Assembly (NCBI RefSeq): GCF_001544795.2
Contig: NZ_FCOI02000014.1
Coordinates: 62,001-126,000, forward strand
Length of the DNA stretch: 64,000 nucleotides
Reading direction: 5' to 3'
Source: Caballeronia temeraria
GTDB taxonomy: Bacteria > Pseudomonadota > Gammaproteobacteria > Burkholderiales > Burkholderiaceae
Positions within the stretch are counted from its first letter, which is position 1. Each line of letters begins with the position of its first letter. Both the position numbers and the translations under genes were made by a program. The notes beneath the pieces are model-generated. The model saw only the letters and a program-made list of their open reading frames with translations. It was not told the DNA's origin and ran no database searches. Below are positions 35,923 through 44,229 of the stretch, in pieces.

Positions 35923-36666
35923 ATGACTTTTCAGCCCGTCCATGCGCATTCCTACGCCCGCGTGCGTCTCTCCGATGTCGTATCCGGGCAGATTCGGGAA
36001 CTGATCTCGAACGGCGCGCTGCTGCCCGGTCAGCGTCTGCCCGCCGAGCGCGATCTGGCCGAGCAGTTGAACGTGTCGCGCCCGTCGCTGCGCGAGGCGC
36101 TGATCCGGCTGGAATCGGACGGCTTCATTCGGGCCGCCGGACGCGGCGGTTTCGTCGTATCGGATGTGACGGCGCCGTTGGTGTCGCATCCGCTTGCCGC
36201 GCTGCTCGAAGAACAGCCGAACGCAAGCGCCGATGTCCTCGAATTGCGTCACGGCCTCGAAACGCTCTCGACCGCCTACGCCGCCGAGCGCGCCACCGAC
36301 GCCGACCTCGCGCGCATCGCCGCCGCGTTCGATGCGCTGCAAACCGCCGTCGCCGAGAAAAGCACGCGCATCGCGGAGAAGGATGCGGCGTTCCATTTGG
36401 CGATTGCGGACGCGACGCACAACGTCGCGCTTGCGCACGTGATGCACGGCCTCAACGAACTGGTGCGCGAATCGATGCTCACGTCGCACCGTCTCGTCGA
36501 CTACGACGACGAAGTCGAAGCGAACCTGATGACGCAGCATCGGGCGATCTTCGATGCGATCGTCGCGCGCGATCCGGCGCGGGCGCGCGAGTGCGCGGGT
36601 GCGCATCTCGACTATGTGCGCACGCTGTATCTCGATCGTCCGGCGAAGAAAAACAAGGTCGCGTGA
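35923..36666 (+). CDS. GntR-family regulator, FadR subfamily (LldR-like)
   Basis: A 247-residue repressor or dual regulator. The N-terminal winged helix (about 10-75) contains LPAERDLAEQLNVSRPSLREALI, and the C-terminal all-helical FCD effector domain (about 100-235) includes LRHGLE and the metal-ligand-like His residues near HLAIADATHN. It is divergent from lutABC with a matching operator between them, so it is very likely the L-lactate-responsive regulator; that role is inferred from context. Confidence 0.9.
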   Translation: MTFQPVHAHSYARVRLSDVVSGQIRELISNGALLPGQRLPAERDLAEQLNVSRPSLREALIRLESDGFIRAAGRGGFVVSDVTAPLVSHPLAALLEEQPNASADVLELRHGLETLSTAYAAERATDADLARIAAAFDALQTAVAEKSTRIAEKDAAFHLAIADATHNVALAHVMHGLNELVRESMLTSHRLVDYDDEVEANLMTQHRAIFDAIVARDPARARECAGAHLDYVRTLYLDRPAKKNKVA

Positions 36667-36810
36667 GTCTTATCACATTACGAATCTGTAAGCCTCAAGA
36701 AAGTGATGATAGGACTTCGCCTACACAGCTTTCGGACACGCACGGCTAACGCGGCACGCTCTTCCTCGCGATACTGGAATCGTCGAAAACAACATGCGAA
36801 GGAGAACACC

Positions 36811-36885
36811 ATGCCTTATCTGCTCGGATGGTTGCTTGGCGTGCCGGTCATCGTGTTGGTGATTCTTTATCTGATCTTCCATTGA
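36811..36885 (+). CDS. 24-residue hydrophobic membrane peptide
   Basis: A very short reading frame: MPYLLGWLLGVPVIVLVILY followed by LIFH and a stop. It has an excellent ribosome site, AAGGAG, 7 bases before the ATG. The product is a single membrane helix with almost no soluble part. It lies 75 bp ahead of the creA start on the same strand. No function can be assigned; the strong translation signal is the main reason to call it. Confidence 0.6.
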   Translation: MPYLLGWLLGVPVIVLVILYLIFH

Positions 36886-36966
36886 TTGCATGCGGACACG
36901 AGATGCGTCGAAGAGCCAAGGGCGTCGATACAATACGACGCCCTTTCTCTTTTCCGAAGGATGACG

Positions 36967-37446
36967 ATGATGAACCGCTCCGTCCTCGCGCTCGCTGCAT
37001 CGCTCGCTCTCTTCTCCGGCGCGGGACTCGCGCACGCGGAGGAAATCGCCAGCGTCAACACGAATTTCCGCTTCACCGGCTCGGATCGCGTGACCGTCGA
37101 TGCGTACGACGATCCGCTCGTCCAGGGCGTCACCTGCTACGTGTCCCGCGCGCGCACGGGCGGCGTGAAGGGCACGCTGGGCATCGCCGAAGATCCGACG
37201 GAAGCGTCGATCGCCTGCCGCCAGGTCGGGCCGATCAAGATCGCCGCGCCGCTCAAGCAGAAAACCGATGTCTTCTCCGCGGGCATGTCCTTTATCTTCA
37301 AGACCTTGCATGTGGTGCGCATCGTCGATGCGAAACGCAATACGCTCGTCTATCTCACGTACAGCGACCGTATCGCGACCGGCAGTCCGAAAAACAGCGT
37401 GACGGCGGTGCCCGTGCCCGAAAGCACGACCATACCGGTGAAGTGA
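36967..37446 (+). CDS. creA: CreA family periplasmic protein
   Basis: A 159-residue protein with a signal peptide (hydrophobic about 5-19, cleavage near AHAEE) and the CreA domain, with conserved DPLVQGVTCYVSRA and IACRQVGPI segments containing the two Cys residues likely to form a disulfide. CreA is widespread in proteobacteria but of unknown function. Several ATGs are available (36961, 36967, 36970); the GAAGG just before 36961 favours one of the latter two. Confidence 0.9.
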   Translation: MMNRSVLALAASLALFSGAGLAHAEEIASVNTNFRFTGSDRVTVDAYDDPLVQGVTCYVSRARTGGVKGTLGIAEDPTEASIACRQVGPIKIAAPLKQKTDVFSAGMSFIFKTLHVVRIVDAKRNTLVYLTYSDRIATGSPKNSVTAVPVPESTTIPVK

Positions 37447-37520
37447 CGCGCAACTGTCCGGCCCGGCGCGAGGCAAAGTTGTAAACTAGTCGATTACGTC
37501 CATCTCAGATTCGCCCGACC

Positions 37521-38342
37521 ATGCACGCCGACCGTTTCCGCAATGCCGCGCGCTACTGGCGCTCGCCGCTCGTGCCGGACGCGGACATGGTCACGGCCGA
37601 ATACTACGATCACGAGTTCTCGCCGCACTGGCACGACGCCTACACGGTGCCCGTGATCGAAGCGGGCGCGGAGTGCTACGACTATCGCGGCGCGCATCAC
37701 GTGGCCGAAGCCGGTTCGGTGCCGGTGATCAATCCCGGCGAAGTGCATACGGGCGCGCGGGCCGTCGATGCGGGCTGGCGCTATCGCGTGTTCTATCTGC
37801 CGGTGCCGTTCGTCGAAAATCTCGCGCGGGACATGTCGGGCCGGCCGGAATCGTCGCCGTGGTTCCCCGATGACATCATCCGCGACGCCGATCTCGCGCG
37901 GCGCCTGCTGATCGCGCATCGGCTGCTGGAGCGCGACGCCGACCCGCTCGCCGCGGAACTGGCGCTCGTCGATGCCGTCACGACGCTGCTCGGCCGCCAT
38001 GCGCTCGACCGCCCCGATATCGCGCCCCTCGCCGCCGATGCGCGCCGCGTCACGACGATGAAATCCCGTCTCGCCGACGACCTTCTCGAACCGGTCACGC
38101 TCGCCGAACTCGCGCAGACGGTCGGGCTTTCGACCTTCCACGCCGCGCGCCTCTTCACGCGGGAAACCGGGCTCGCGCCGCACGCATGGCGCAATCAGAT
38201 GCGCATCGTGCGCGCGCTGCCGGCATTGCGCGCGGGCGCTTCCGTGACCGATGTCGCGGCGGCCAGCGGCTTCACGGATCAAAGTCACTTCACGCGTCAT
38301 TTCAAACGCACGTTCGGCGTACCGCCCGGCCGGTGGCGTTAA
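37521..38342 (+). CDS. AraC-family transcriptional regulator
   Basis: A 273-residue regulator with an N-terminal cupin-like sensing domain (about 20-150; HWHDAYTVPVIEAGAECYDYRG and PGEVHTG are typical) and a C-terminal double helix-turn-helix (about 175-272). The second HTH ends in the family signature GFTDQSHFTRHFKRTFGVPPGRWR. It sits 87 bp ahead of azlC on the same strand. In other proteobacteria regulators of this type commonly precede azlCD, so it may regulate amino acid export; this is inference. Confidence 0.9.
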   Translation: MHADRFRNAARYWRSPLVPDADMVTAEYYDHEFSPHWHDAYTVPVIEAGAECYDYRGAHHVAEAGSVPVINPGEVHTGARAVDAGWRYRVFYLPVPFVENLARDMSGRPESSPWFPDDIIRDADLARRLLIAHRLLERDADPLAAELALVDAVTTLLGRHALDRPDIAPLAADARRVTTMKSRLADDLLEPVTLAELAQTVGLSTFHAARLFTRETGLAPHAWRNQMRIVRALPALRAGASVTDVAAASGFTDQSHFTRHFKRTFGVPPGRWR

Positions 38343-38429
38343 GGCGTTCCGGTCAATCAGGGAAAGCGCAAGAACGTACAAGCATTCTCATCGACGTTTT
38401 GCGTATCCTCGCTTCCATAGGAGGACATC

Positions 38430-39182
38430 TTGAAAGCAACACCTTTGCGCGAATTCGCCGCCGGCGCCCGCGACACCATCCCGATGATGATCGGCGCCGC
38501 GCCCTTCGGCGTAATTTTCGGCACGCTCGTCACCGCGAGTCCGCTCACGCTCTGGCATGGCCAGCTGATGTCGCTCGTCGTGTTCGCGGGCTCGGCGCAG
38601 TTCATCGCGGTCGGGCTGATCGCGTCGCATGCGAGCTTCGCCGTTATCTGGGCGACGACGCTCGTCGTCAATCTTCGCCACGTGCTCTACTCCGCGACGC
38701 TCGCGCCGTACGTCGCGCATCTGCCGCGCCGCTGGCGCTGGGCGCTCGCCGGCATGCTCACCGATGAAGTCTTCGCCGTCGCTTACGCGCACTATCAGAA
38801 GCGCGCGCCGGGCGAGATCGGACCGCATTACTTCTTCGGCTCCGGCGTCGCGATGTATCTGAACTGGCAATTGTGGACGCTGCTCGGCCTGCTGTTTGGC
38901 GCGGCGTTTCCCGGCCTGAAATCGCTCGGCCTCGACTTCGCGATGGTCGCGACGTTCATCGCGATCATCGTGCCGCAGCTCGTCGCCGTGCGTTTCGTCG
39001 CGGCGGCGCTCGCATCGGGCGTGCTGTCGTTCGCGTGGCAAGGCTGGCCGTACAAGCTCGGCCTGCTCGCGGCGGTGTTTGTGGGCGTCGCGGTCGGCAT
39101 GGTGCTGACGATGATGGAAAACCGTCCGCAGAAGGAAGCGGCGAAACATCGCCTGAAGAACGCGAAGGAGCGCACGCAATGA
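38430..39182 (+). CDS. azlC: AzlC family branched-chain amino acid exporter subunit
   Basis: Large subunit of an AzlCD-type exporter, known to export branched-chain amino acids or analogues. The 250-residue membrane protein has about 6-7 hydrophobic segments and the conserved NLRHVLYSATLAPYV stretch (about 82-96). Its stop overlaps the azlD start (ATGA). AGGAGG precedes the ATG. A charged C-terminal tail (NRPQKEAAKHRLKNAKERTQ) extends past the last helix. Confidence 0.93.
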   Translation: MKATPLREFAAGARDTIPMMIGAAPFGVIFGTLVTASPLTLWHGQLMSLVVFAGSAQFIAVGLIASHASFAVIWATTLVVNLRHVLYSATLAPYVAHLPRRWRWALAGMLTDEVFAVAYAHYQKRAPGEIGPHYFFGSGVAMYLNWQLWTLLGLLFGAAFPGLKSLGLDFAMVATFIAIIVPQLVAVRFVAAALASGVLSFAWQGWPYKLGLLAAVFVGVAVGMVLTMMENRPQKEAAKHRLKNAKERTQ

Positions 39183-39502
39183 ACTACGTCACCCTGATCT
39201 TCGGCATGGCGGCGGTTACGTTCGTGATCCGCGCCGCCGTGTTCGTGCTGGGCGAACGCCTGCCGTTTCCGCCGGTCGTGCGCACCGCGCTCTCGTTCGT
39301 GCCGGTGACGGTGCTCACCGCGATCATCGTGCCGATGACCGTCTCGCCGCACGGCAACGGCGCCGAGATCACCTGGCGCAATCCGCAGCTCGTGGCGGCG
39401 ATCGTCGCGATTATCGTTTGCGCGCTCACGAAACGGCCGCTTTTGACGATTGCGGTGTCGCTCGCCGTGTTTTTCGTGTGGCAGTTCGCGGTTTTGCGCT
39501 AA
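39179..39502 (+). CDS. azlD: AzlD family exporter subunit
   Basis: Small partner of AzlC: 107 residues with four hydrophobic segments and the family pattern of an N-terminal TFVIRAAVFVLGERLPFPP. It overlaps azlC by 4 bp, the usual arrangement for this two-component exporter. Confidence 0.93.
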   Translation: MNYVTLIFGMAAVTFVIRAAVFVLGERLPFPPVVRTALSFVPVTVLTAIIVPMTVSPHGNGAEITWRNPQLVAAIVAIIVCALTKRPLLTIAVSLAVFFVWQFAVLR

Positions 39503-39667
39503 ACGTTTTCCATCAATCCGCCGTTAAACGGCTTTCAAAAAGCATCGAAGCATCCTCAAGTTCCCGGAAAGCGCGCCGATAACAGAAACGAATGGACTCC
39601 GTCCCGAGCGACGGTTCCACACGCTTTTCCCGCTGCCGGACATCCGGAAGCGGAACCGGGAACCAAC

Positions 39668-40432
39668 ATGCGTCAAATCACCCTTTCGTTACGCGACGAA
39701 ACGATCACTTCGCTGCAGCGCGATTTCGAAGCGTTCACGCGTCTGTCGCTGAAGCTGGATCCGCAATTCGTCACGCCGTCGTTCGAGGACTACCTGCGCG
39801 CGAAGCTCCTCGACAACAACACGCCGCTCACCGAGCAGGCCGTGCAGCGCATGCTCACGCACGGCCAGTACGCGTGGGCGAAGCGCGCGCTCGACAAGGA
39901 GTTTCCGGACGTCGTCGAAATTCTGATCCGTCAGGCGGCGGAGCACGGCTTCGCGTTCGCGATCCGCGCCGACTGGACCGCCGAGGATCTGATCCGCGCG
40001 TCGCGCGAATGGGCGACGGCGATCGTCACCGAAGCGAACGGCGATGTGTCTCAAGTCGACATGCTCGCCTCGCAGATCAAATCGGCGGCGGCGGACATTC
40101 GCGAAGTCGAGGAAAAAATGCAGACGCCCGCGTGGCGTCTCGCCGATTCGCTGCGTCAGCGCGTGTACGAAACCAAGATTTCGGTGGAAACGAGCATCGG
40201 GTCGACCGCGCGCGAGAAGCTCGGCGAATTGCGTTGCCTGCTGCGGCTCGGCATCGTCTATGGCTCGATTCAGAAGCAGGAAGCGCAGCAAGTGCTGGAG
40301 TACTTGCGCGCGCTGCGGCCCGAGCTTTTCATCGACGAGCCTTACGACGGCTTCACGCGCTTCGCCGCGTGGCTGCGCAGCATCTTTTCGCCGTCGCCGC
40401 GCGCACCGCGTGCGTCGCGCGCGCAACGTTAG
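39668..40432 (+). CDS. Conserved hypothetical protein, 254 residues
   Basis: No family recognised. The sequence begins RQITLSLRDETITSLQRDFE, is mainly charged and predicted helical, has a possible coiled coil around IKSAAADIREVEEKMQ (about 137-152), and ends in a short basic tail rich in Ser, Pro and Arg. There is no signal peptide or membrane segment. GC skew and codon use match neighbours, so it is a native gene. Its last 4 bp overlap the 3' end of the convergent helicase gene. Confidence 0.8.
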   Translation: MRQITLSLRDETITSLQRDFEAFTRLSLKLDPQFVTPSFEDYLRAKLLDNNTPLTEQAVQRMLTHGQYAWAKRALDKEFPDVVEILIRQAAEHGFAFAIRADWTAEDLIRASREWATAIVTEANGDVSQVDMLASQIKSAAADIREVEEKMQTPAWRLADSLRQRVYETKISVETSIGSTAREKLGELRCLLRLGIVYGSIQKQEAQQVLEYLRALRPELFIDEPYDGFTRFAAWLRSIFSPSPRAPRASRAQR

Positions 40433-42600
40433 TCCCACATGCCCTTCAGGCGCGCCGCGATATCGATCTTCGCTTTCGCGGCCGCCGCCAGCCCCGCTGC
40501 CGTCGGCGCGGCGGGCGCGATCACCGGCGGCCACGCGGCCGCTTCGAAGTTTGGCATCAGATGCGGCGGGATGAAGCGCGTGCGCTGCGCCCAGACATGC
40601 CGGTCGCCCAGATGCGTCTGGTTGTGCACGTAGAAACGCTGCGGCGTGATGATGTGCAGATCTTCCTTCGCGCGCGTCATCGCGACGTATAAGAGCCGCC
40701 GCTCTTCGTCGATTTCCTCGTCGCTGCCCGTGCCGAGATCGGACGGAATGCAGCCGTCGACGCCGTTCAGCACGAACACGTTGCGCCATTCCTGGCCCTT
40801 CGCCGAATGGATCGTCGAGAGAATCAGATAGTCCTCGTCGAGCATCGGCACGCCGGATTCGTCGCTGGTGGCGTCGGGCGGATCGAGCGTGAGTTCGGTG
40901 AGAAAGCGCTCGCGCGTCGGATACGTCGACGCGATGCTTTCCATCTGCAGCACGTCGCCGATGCGGATCGCCGCGTCTTCGTGATTGCGCTCCAGATGCG
41001 GCTCGTACCAGCGCCGGATCATTTCGAACTCGGCGGGCCAGCCGGATTCGCGCCCGCACAGCTTCGCCATCAGGCCGACGAAACGCGGCCAGTCTTCCGA
41101 TGCACGCGCGGGCGCCTGAAACGACGCGATCGCGCCCGGCGCAACCGCGTCGGGCGCGCTCACGCTGTCGAGCAAGCGCCCGGCGATCGCCGGCCCGATG
41201 CCCGGCAACAGTTGCGCGACCCGAAAGCCCGCAACGCGATCGCGCGGATTTTCCGCCCAGCGCAGCACCGCGAGCACGTCCTTCACGTGGACGGAATCGA
41301 GAAACTTGAGTCCGCCGAACTTCACGAACGGAATGTTGCGGCGCGTGAGTTCGATTTCGAGCGTCGCGCTGTGATGCGCGGCGCGAAACAGCACCGCTTG
41401 CGCCTTCAGCTTCATGCCGCCTTCGCGCGCTTCGAGCACTTTCTCGACGACATAGCGCGCCTGATCAGCTTCATCGGCGACGGACACGACGCGCGGCTTT
41501 TGCGCCGATGCCTTGTCGGTCCAGAGATTCTTCGTGTAGCGCTCCGTCGCGAGCCCGATCACCGCGTTCGACGCCTCGAGAATCGGCAAGGTCGAGCGAT
41601 AGTTGCGATCGAGCGTGACGGTCGCGGCGGGCGGATCGAAGTGGCCGGGGAAATCGAGGATATTGCGCACGGTCGCGCCGCGAAACGAGTAGATGGACTG
41701 CGCGTCGTCGCCGACGACCGTGAGGCCGCGCCCATCCGGTTTCATCGACAAAAGGATGGACGCCTGCAAGCGGTTCGTGTCCTGATATTCGTCGACGAGC
41801 ACGTGATCGAAGCGGCTCGCGAGATCCGCCGCCACCGATGGCTCCGCCGCGAGATGCGACCAGTAGAGCAGCAGGTCGTCGTAGTCGAGCACGCTTTGCG
41901 CCTGTTTCGCGCTGACGTAGGCGGCGAAAAGACGCTTCAGGTCCGCTTCCCATTCGCGGCACCACGGATACGACTGATCGAGCACGGTCGCCAGTGACGC
42001 GCCCGTGTTGACGACGCGCGAGTAGATCGCGAAACACGTGGATTTGGCGGGAAAGCGCTTCTCCTTCGACGACAAACCCAGTTCGTGCCGCACCAGGTTC
42101 ATGAGATCGGCGGAATCTTCGCGATCGTTGATCGTGAACGACGGCGCAAGCCCGACGAGATCGGCGTAATCGCGCAAAAGCCGCGCGCCGACGCTGTGAA
42201 ACGTGCCCGACCACGTCAGTCCCTGCGCGATGGCGCTGCGCGTGCCGAGCGCGTTCATCGCGATGCGCGACACGCGCCGCGTCATTTCGAGCGCGGCGCG
42301 GCGCGAAAACGTGAGAAGCAGGATGCGATGCGGATCGGCGCCCTTCACCAGCAGATGCGCGACGCGATGCGCCAGCGTATTGGTCTTGCCCGAGCCCGCG
42401 CCCGCGATGACGAGCAGCGGCCCGCCCGCGCGCCCCGGTTCGTCGACGCCGAATTCGACGGCCTGACGCTGCGCCTCGTTGAGCTTCGCGAGATAGTCGG
42501 CGACCTGCTTTGTGGTGGATTCGTCGGCGGTGTCGGGAAGCGTGAGCACGTGAGGAAAAGGCGGCGGGAAATGAGTGACGCATACTGTATATCCATACAA
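40429..42600 (-). CDS. UvrD/PcrA-type ATP-dependent DNA helicase
   Basis: Superfamily 1A 3'-5' DNA helicase of 723 residues. Walker A is GAGSGKT (67-73), motif II reads DEYQDTN, motif III VGDDAQSIYSFRGA, and motifs V and VI appear as TIHSAKGQEW and VAMTRAKEDL. Length fits UvrD/Rep, although the C-terminus is short and lacks a clear UvrD-type tail. The extreme N-terminus before about residue 30 is unusual, so the true start may lie a little downstream. It could be a repair or replication-restart helicase. Confidence 0.9.
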   Translation of the reverse strand: MYGYTVCVTHFPPPFPHVLTLPDTADESTTKQVADYLAKLNEAQRQAVEFGVDEPGRAGGPLLVIAGAGSGKTNTLAHRVAHLLVKGADPHRILLLTFSRRAALEMTRRVSRIAMNALGTRSAIAQGLTWSGTFHSVGARLLRDYADLVGLAPSFTINDREDSADLMNLVRHELGLSSKEKRFPAKSTCFAIYSRVVNTGASLATVLDQSYPWCREWEADLKRLFAAYVSAKQAQSVLDYDDLLLYWSHLAAEPSVAADLASRFDHVLVDEYQDTNRLQASILLSMKPDGRGLTVVGDDAQSIYSFRGATVRNILDFPGHFDPPAATVTLDRNYRSTLPILEASNAVIGLATERYTKNLWTDKASAQKPRVVSVADEADQARYVVEKVLEAREGGMKLKAQAVLFRAAHHSATLEIELTRRNIPFVKFGGLKFLDSVHVKDVLAVLRWAENPRDRVAGFRVAQLLPGIGPAIAGRLLDSVSAPDAVAPGAIASFQAPARASEDWPRFVGLMAKLCGRESGWPAEFEMIRRWYEPHLERNHEDAAIRIGDVLQMESIASTYPTRERFLTELTLDPPDATSDESGVPMLDEDYLILSTIHSAKGQEWRNVFVLNGVDGCIPSDLGTGSDEEIDEERRLLYVAMTRAKEDLHIITPQRFYVHNQTHLGDRHVWAQRTRFIPPHLMPNFEAAAWPPVIAPAAPTAAGLAAAAKAKIDIAARLKGMWD

Positions 42601-42650
42601 CCCGCGCGCGCAAGTCTTTGGCTCGACTAGGCTTTTGGCCCTAAATGCAA

Positions 42651-42679
42651 CGAGCCCGGTTCGCGATGAACCGGGCTCG
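42651..42679 (-). terminator. Strong hairpin after the small exported-protein genes
   Basis: CGAGCCCGGTTC (42651-42662) pairs perfectly with GAACCGGGCTCG (42668-42679) around GCGAT. It lies 22 bp beyond the stop of the 85-residue gene on the minus strand. No T-run follows on either side, so termination efficiency is uncertain. Confidence 0.6.
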
Positions 42680-42700
42680 TATCGCTGCCAGAAACACGCG

Positions 42701-42958
42701 TCAGTCGGCCTTCTTCGCGTTCTTCAGTTTCGCGTCGGCGGCGGCTTCGTTGGCGTCGGACTGCGCCTCGGTCTTTTTCTTGTCGGCCTTCGCCTGCGCG
42801 ACGGCCGCCTTCTTGTCGGCCTTGCTTTGTTCCTTCGCGGCCTTCTGGTCGGCGGCGGTCGGCGCGTCGGACGTCGTCTGTGCGAACGATGCCACGCTTG
42901 CGCTCGCGAACGTTCCCGCGATCAGCGCGGCCAGCAGAGCATTGGTTTTTCGATTCAT
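42701..42958 (-). CDS. Small exported Ala/Lys-rich protein
   Basis: An 85-residue protein with a signal peptide (NALLAALIAGTFASASVASFA, cleavage near residue 26). The mature part of about 60 residues is low-complexity: repeated Ala, Lys, Asp and Gln (KADKKAAVAQAKADKKK), probably a charged helix, with no cysteine. Family not recognised. It follows a similar 146-residue gene on the same strand by 63 bp, suggesting a related pair. Confidence 0.75.
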   Translation of the reverse strand: MNRKTNALLAALIAGTFASASVASFAQTTSDAPTAADQKAAKEQSKADKKAAVAQAKADKKKTEAQSDANEAAADAKLKNAKKAD

Positions 42959-43021
42959 GGTCTTCTCCCTTTTTTCGATGCCGCGAGCGCCGCGACGATG
43001 CGGCCTCGCGGCGCGTCACAC

Positions 43022-43462
43022 TCAGTGCTGCAGGCCGGTGTCCTTCGGCGCATTCGGCTCGGCCGCGTTCAGTTCAGCCTTGGCGGTGTCCTTGTCCGCC
43101 TTGCGGTTGATCTTCGCGTTCTGGACCTCTTCCTTGTATTGGGCCTTGGCCTGCTGGTTCTGCGCCTTCAGCTCGGCCTTCGATGCCTTCTTCGACGCGC
43201 GATATTCCGCATTCGCCTGCGCGTTCGCGTTGCGGCGCTGGACGAGCGGATCGGTCGGCGCGGGCGCGACGAGATTCTGTTGCGGCGGCGTCATCGGCTG
43301 TTGGGCCTGCATCGGCTGCATGGTTTGCGGCTGCATCGGTTGCGGTTGCGCTTGTGCCTGCGCCTGCACCGGCGCGGATTGCGTTGCCGTCTGCGCATAA
43401 GCGCCCGAAGCGGCGAACGTGGCGAGGGCGGAACCGATCAAAAGGATTCGTGCGCGAGTCAT
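43022..43462 (-). CDS. Exported Gln/Pro- and Lys/Ala-rich protein
   Basis: A 146-residue protein with a signal peptide (cleavage near AYAQT, about residue 23). The first mature part is Gln/Pro/Met-rich (about 25-65) and the second a charged Ala/Lys/Glu/Asn helix-like stretch (about 80-130) resembling the mature part of the neighbouring 85-residue protein. No recognised domain or catalytic motif. A GGAC-containing ribosome site precedes the ATG. Possibly cotranscribed with the downstream gene. Confidence 0.75.
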   Translation of the reverse strand: MTRARILLIGSALATFAASGAYAQTATQSAPVQAQAQAQPQPMQPQTMQPMQAQQPMTPPQQNLVAPAPTDPLVQRRNANAQANAEYRASKKASKAELKAQNQQAKAQYKEEVQNAKINRKADKDTAKAELNAAEPNAPKDTGLQH

Positions 43463-43769
43463 GAGCTAGTCCTCTCTGTAGTTGGCGTCGGCGGCGCTCT
43501 GAAACGGTGAAACAAGCGATCCGCGCGACTTTTGTCGATTGGAAAGATGACCGAAGCTGCATCGATCAAACGGTCGGACCGGCGGTTATCCGGGCGAGTT
43601 CGCGAAAACCAGTCATTGTTACCGACGGTTTCATCTGGCTACATTTGCCAACCAGTCCGCTTGCGTTCCCATTACCGTTCTCGCCGGTCTCGCGATGCCC
43701 ACAGCACGGCGCATGCCCGGCGTGGTTTATCATTGAGCCCTTCCCTCGCATTTCCGCTTCGCCCGCCTC
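43463..43769. other. Intergenic region between exported protein and S4 gene
   Basis: A 307 bp divergent gap. It is moderately AT-rich (about 43500-43700) and should carry promoters for both directions. I see no reading frame with coding character and no clear hairpin. Confidence 0.45.
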
Positions 43770-43991
43770 ATGCCGCCACTCCAATTCACCCTCACGGGCG
43801 ACTACGTCGAACTCCACAATCTGCTCAAGCTGATGGGCCTCGCCGACAGCGGCGGCTCGGCAAAGGCACGCGTCGCCATGGGCGATGTCACCGTCGACGG
43901 TCAGGTGGAGATGCGCAAGACCTGCAAGATCCGCGCGGGCCAAAGAGTGAAGCTCGACGGCCAGACGATCTACGTGCGCGCGCCCGAGTAA
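43770..43991 (+). CDS. S4-domain RNA-binding protein (YbcJ-like)
   Basis: A 73-residue stand-alone S4 domain. The core LIKLMGLADSGGSAK...VTVDGQVEMRKTCKIRAGQRV is the RNA-binding fold seen in small YbcJ/YaaA-type proteins. It probably acts on ribosome or tRNA, but the target is unknown. The ATG at 43770 gives the full domain. Confidence 0.87.
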   Translation: MPPLQFTLTGDYVELHNLLKLMGLADSGGSAKARVAMGDVTVDGQVEMRKTCKIRAGQRVKLDGQTIYVRAPE

Positions 43992-44229
43992 TCCCATCCA
44001 CTTGCGCGCACACGCCGCGCGATTGAGAAAATCCCGCCATAAGCAAACGCGTCATCGACATGCCGCGCGCGAGGCAATAAGCTAGTCGTCTTTCGTTCTG
44101 GTTTCAGCGCCGGGTTTGTAGCGTCGGTTTTCCGTTAGCGCGTGTTGCGCGTCGCGCTCCGCTTTCCCCTTCGCGTTCCAGTCCGGCCGCATCTCGTCGC
44201 GGCCTTTTTTCGTTTCGATCCGATCAGCC

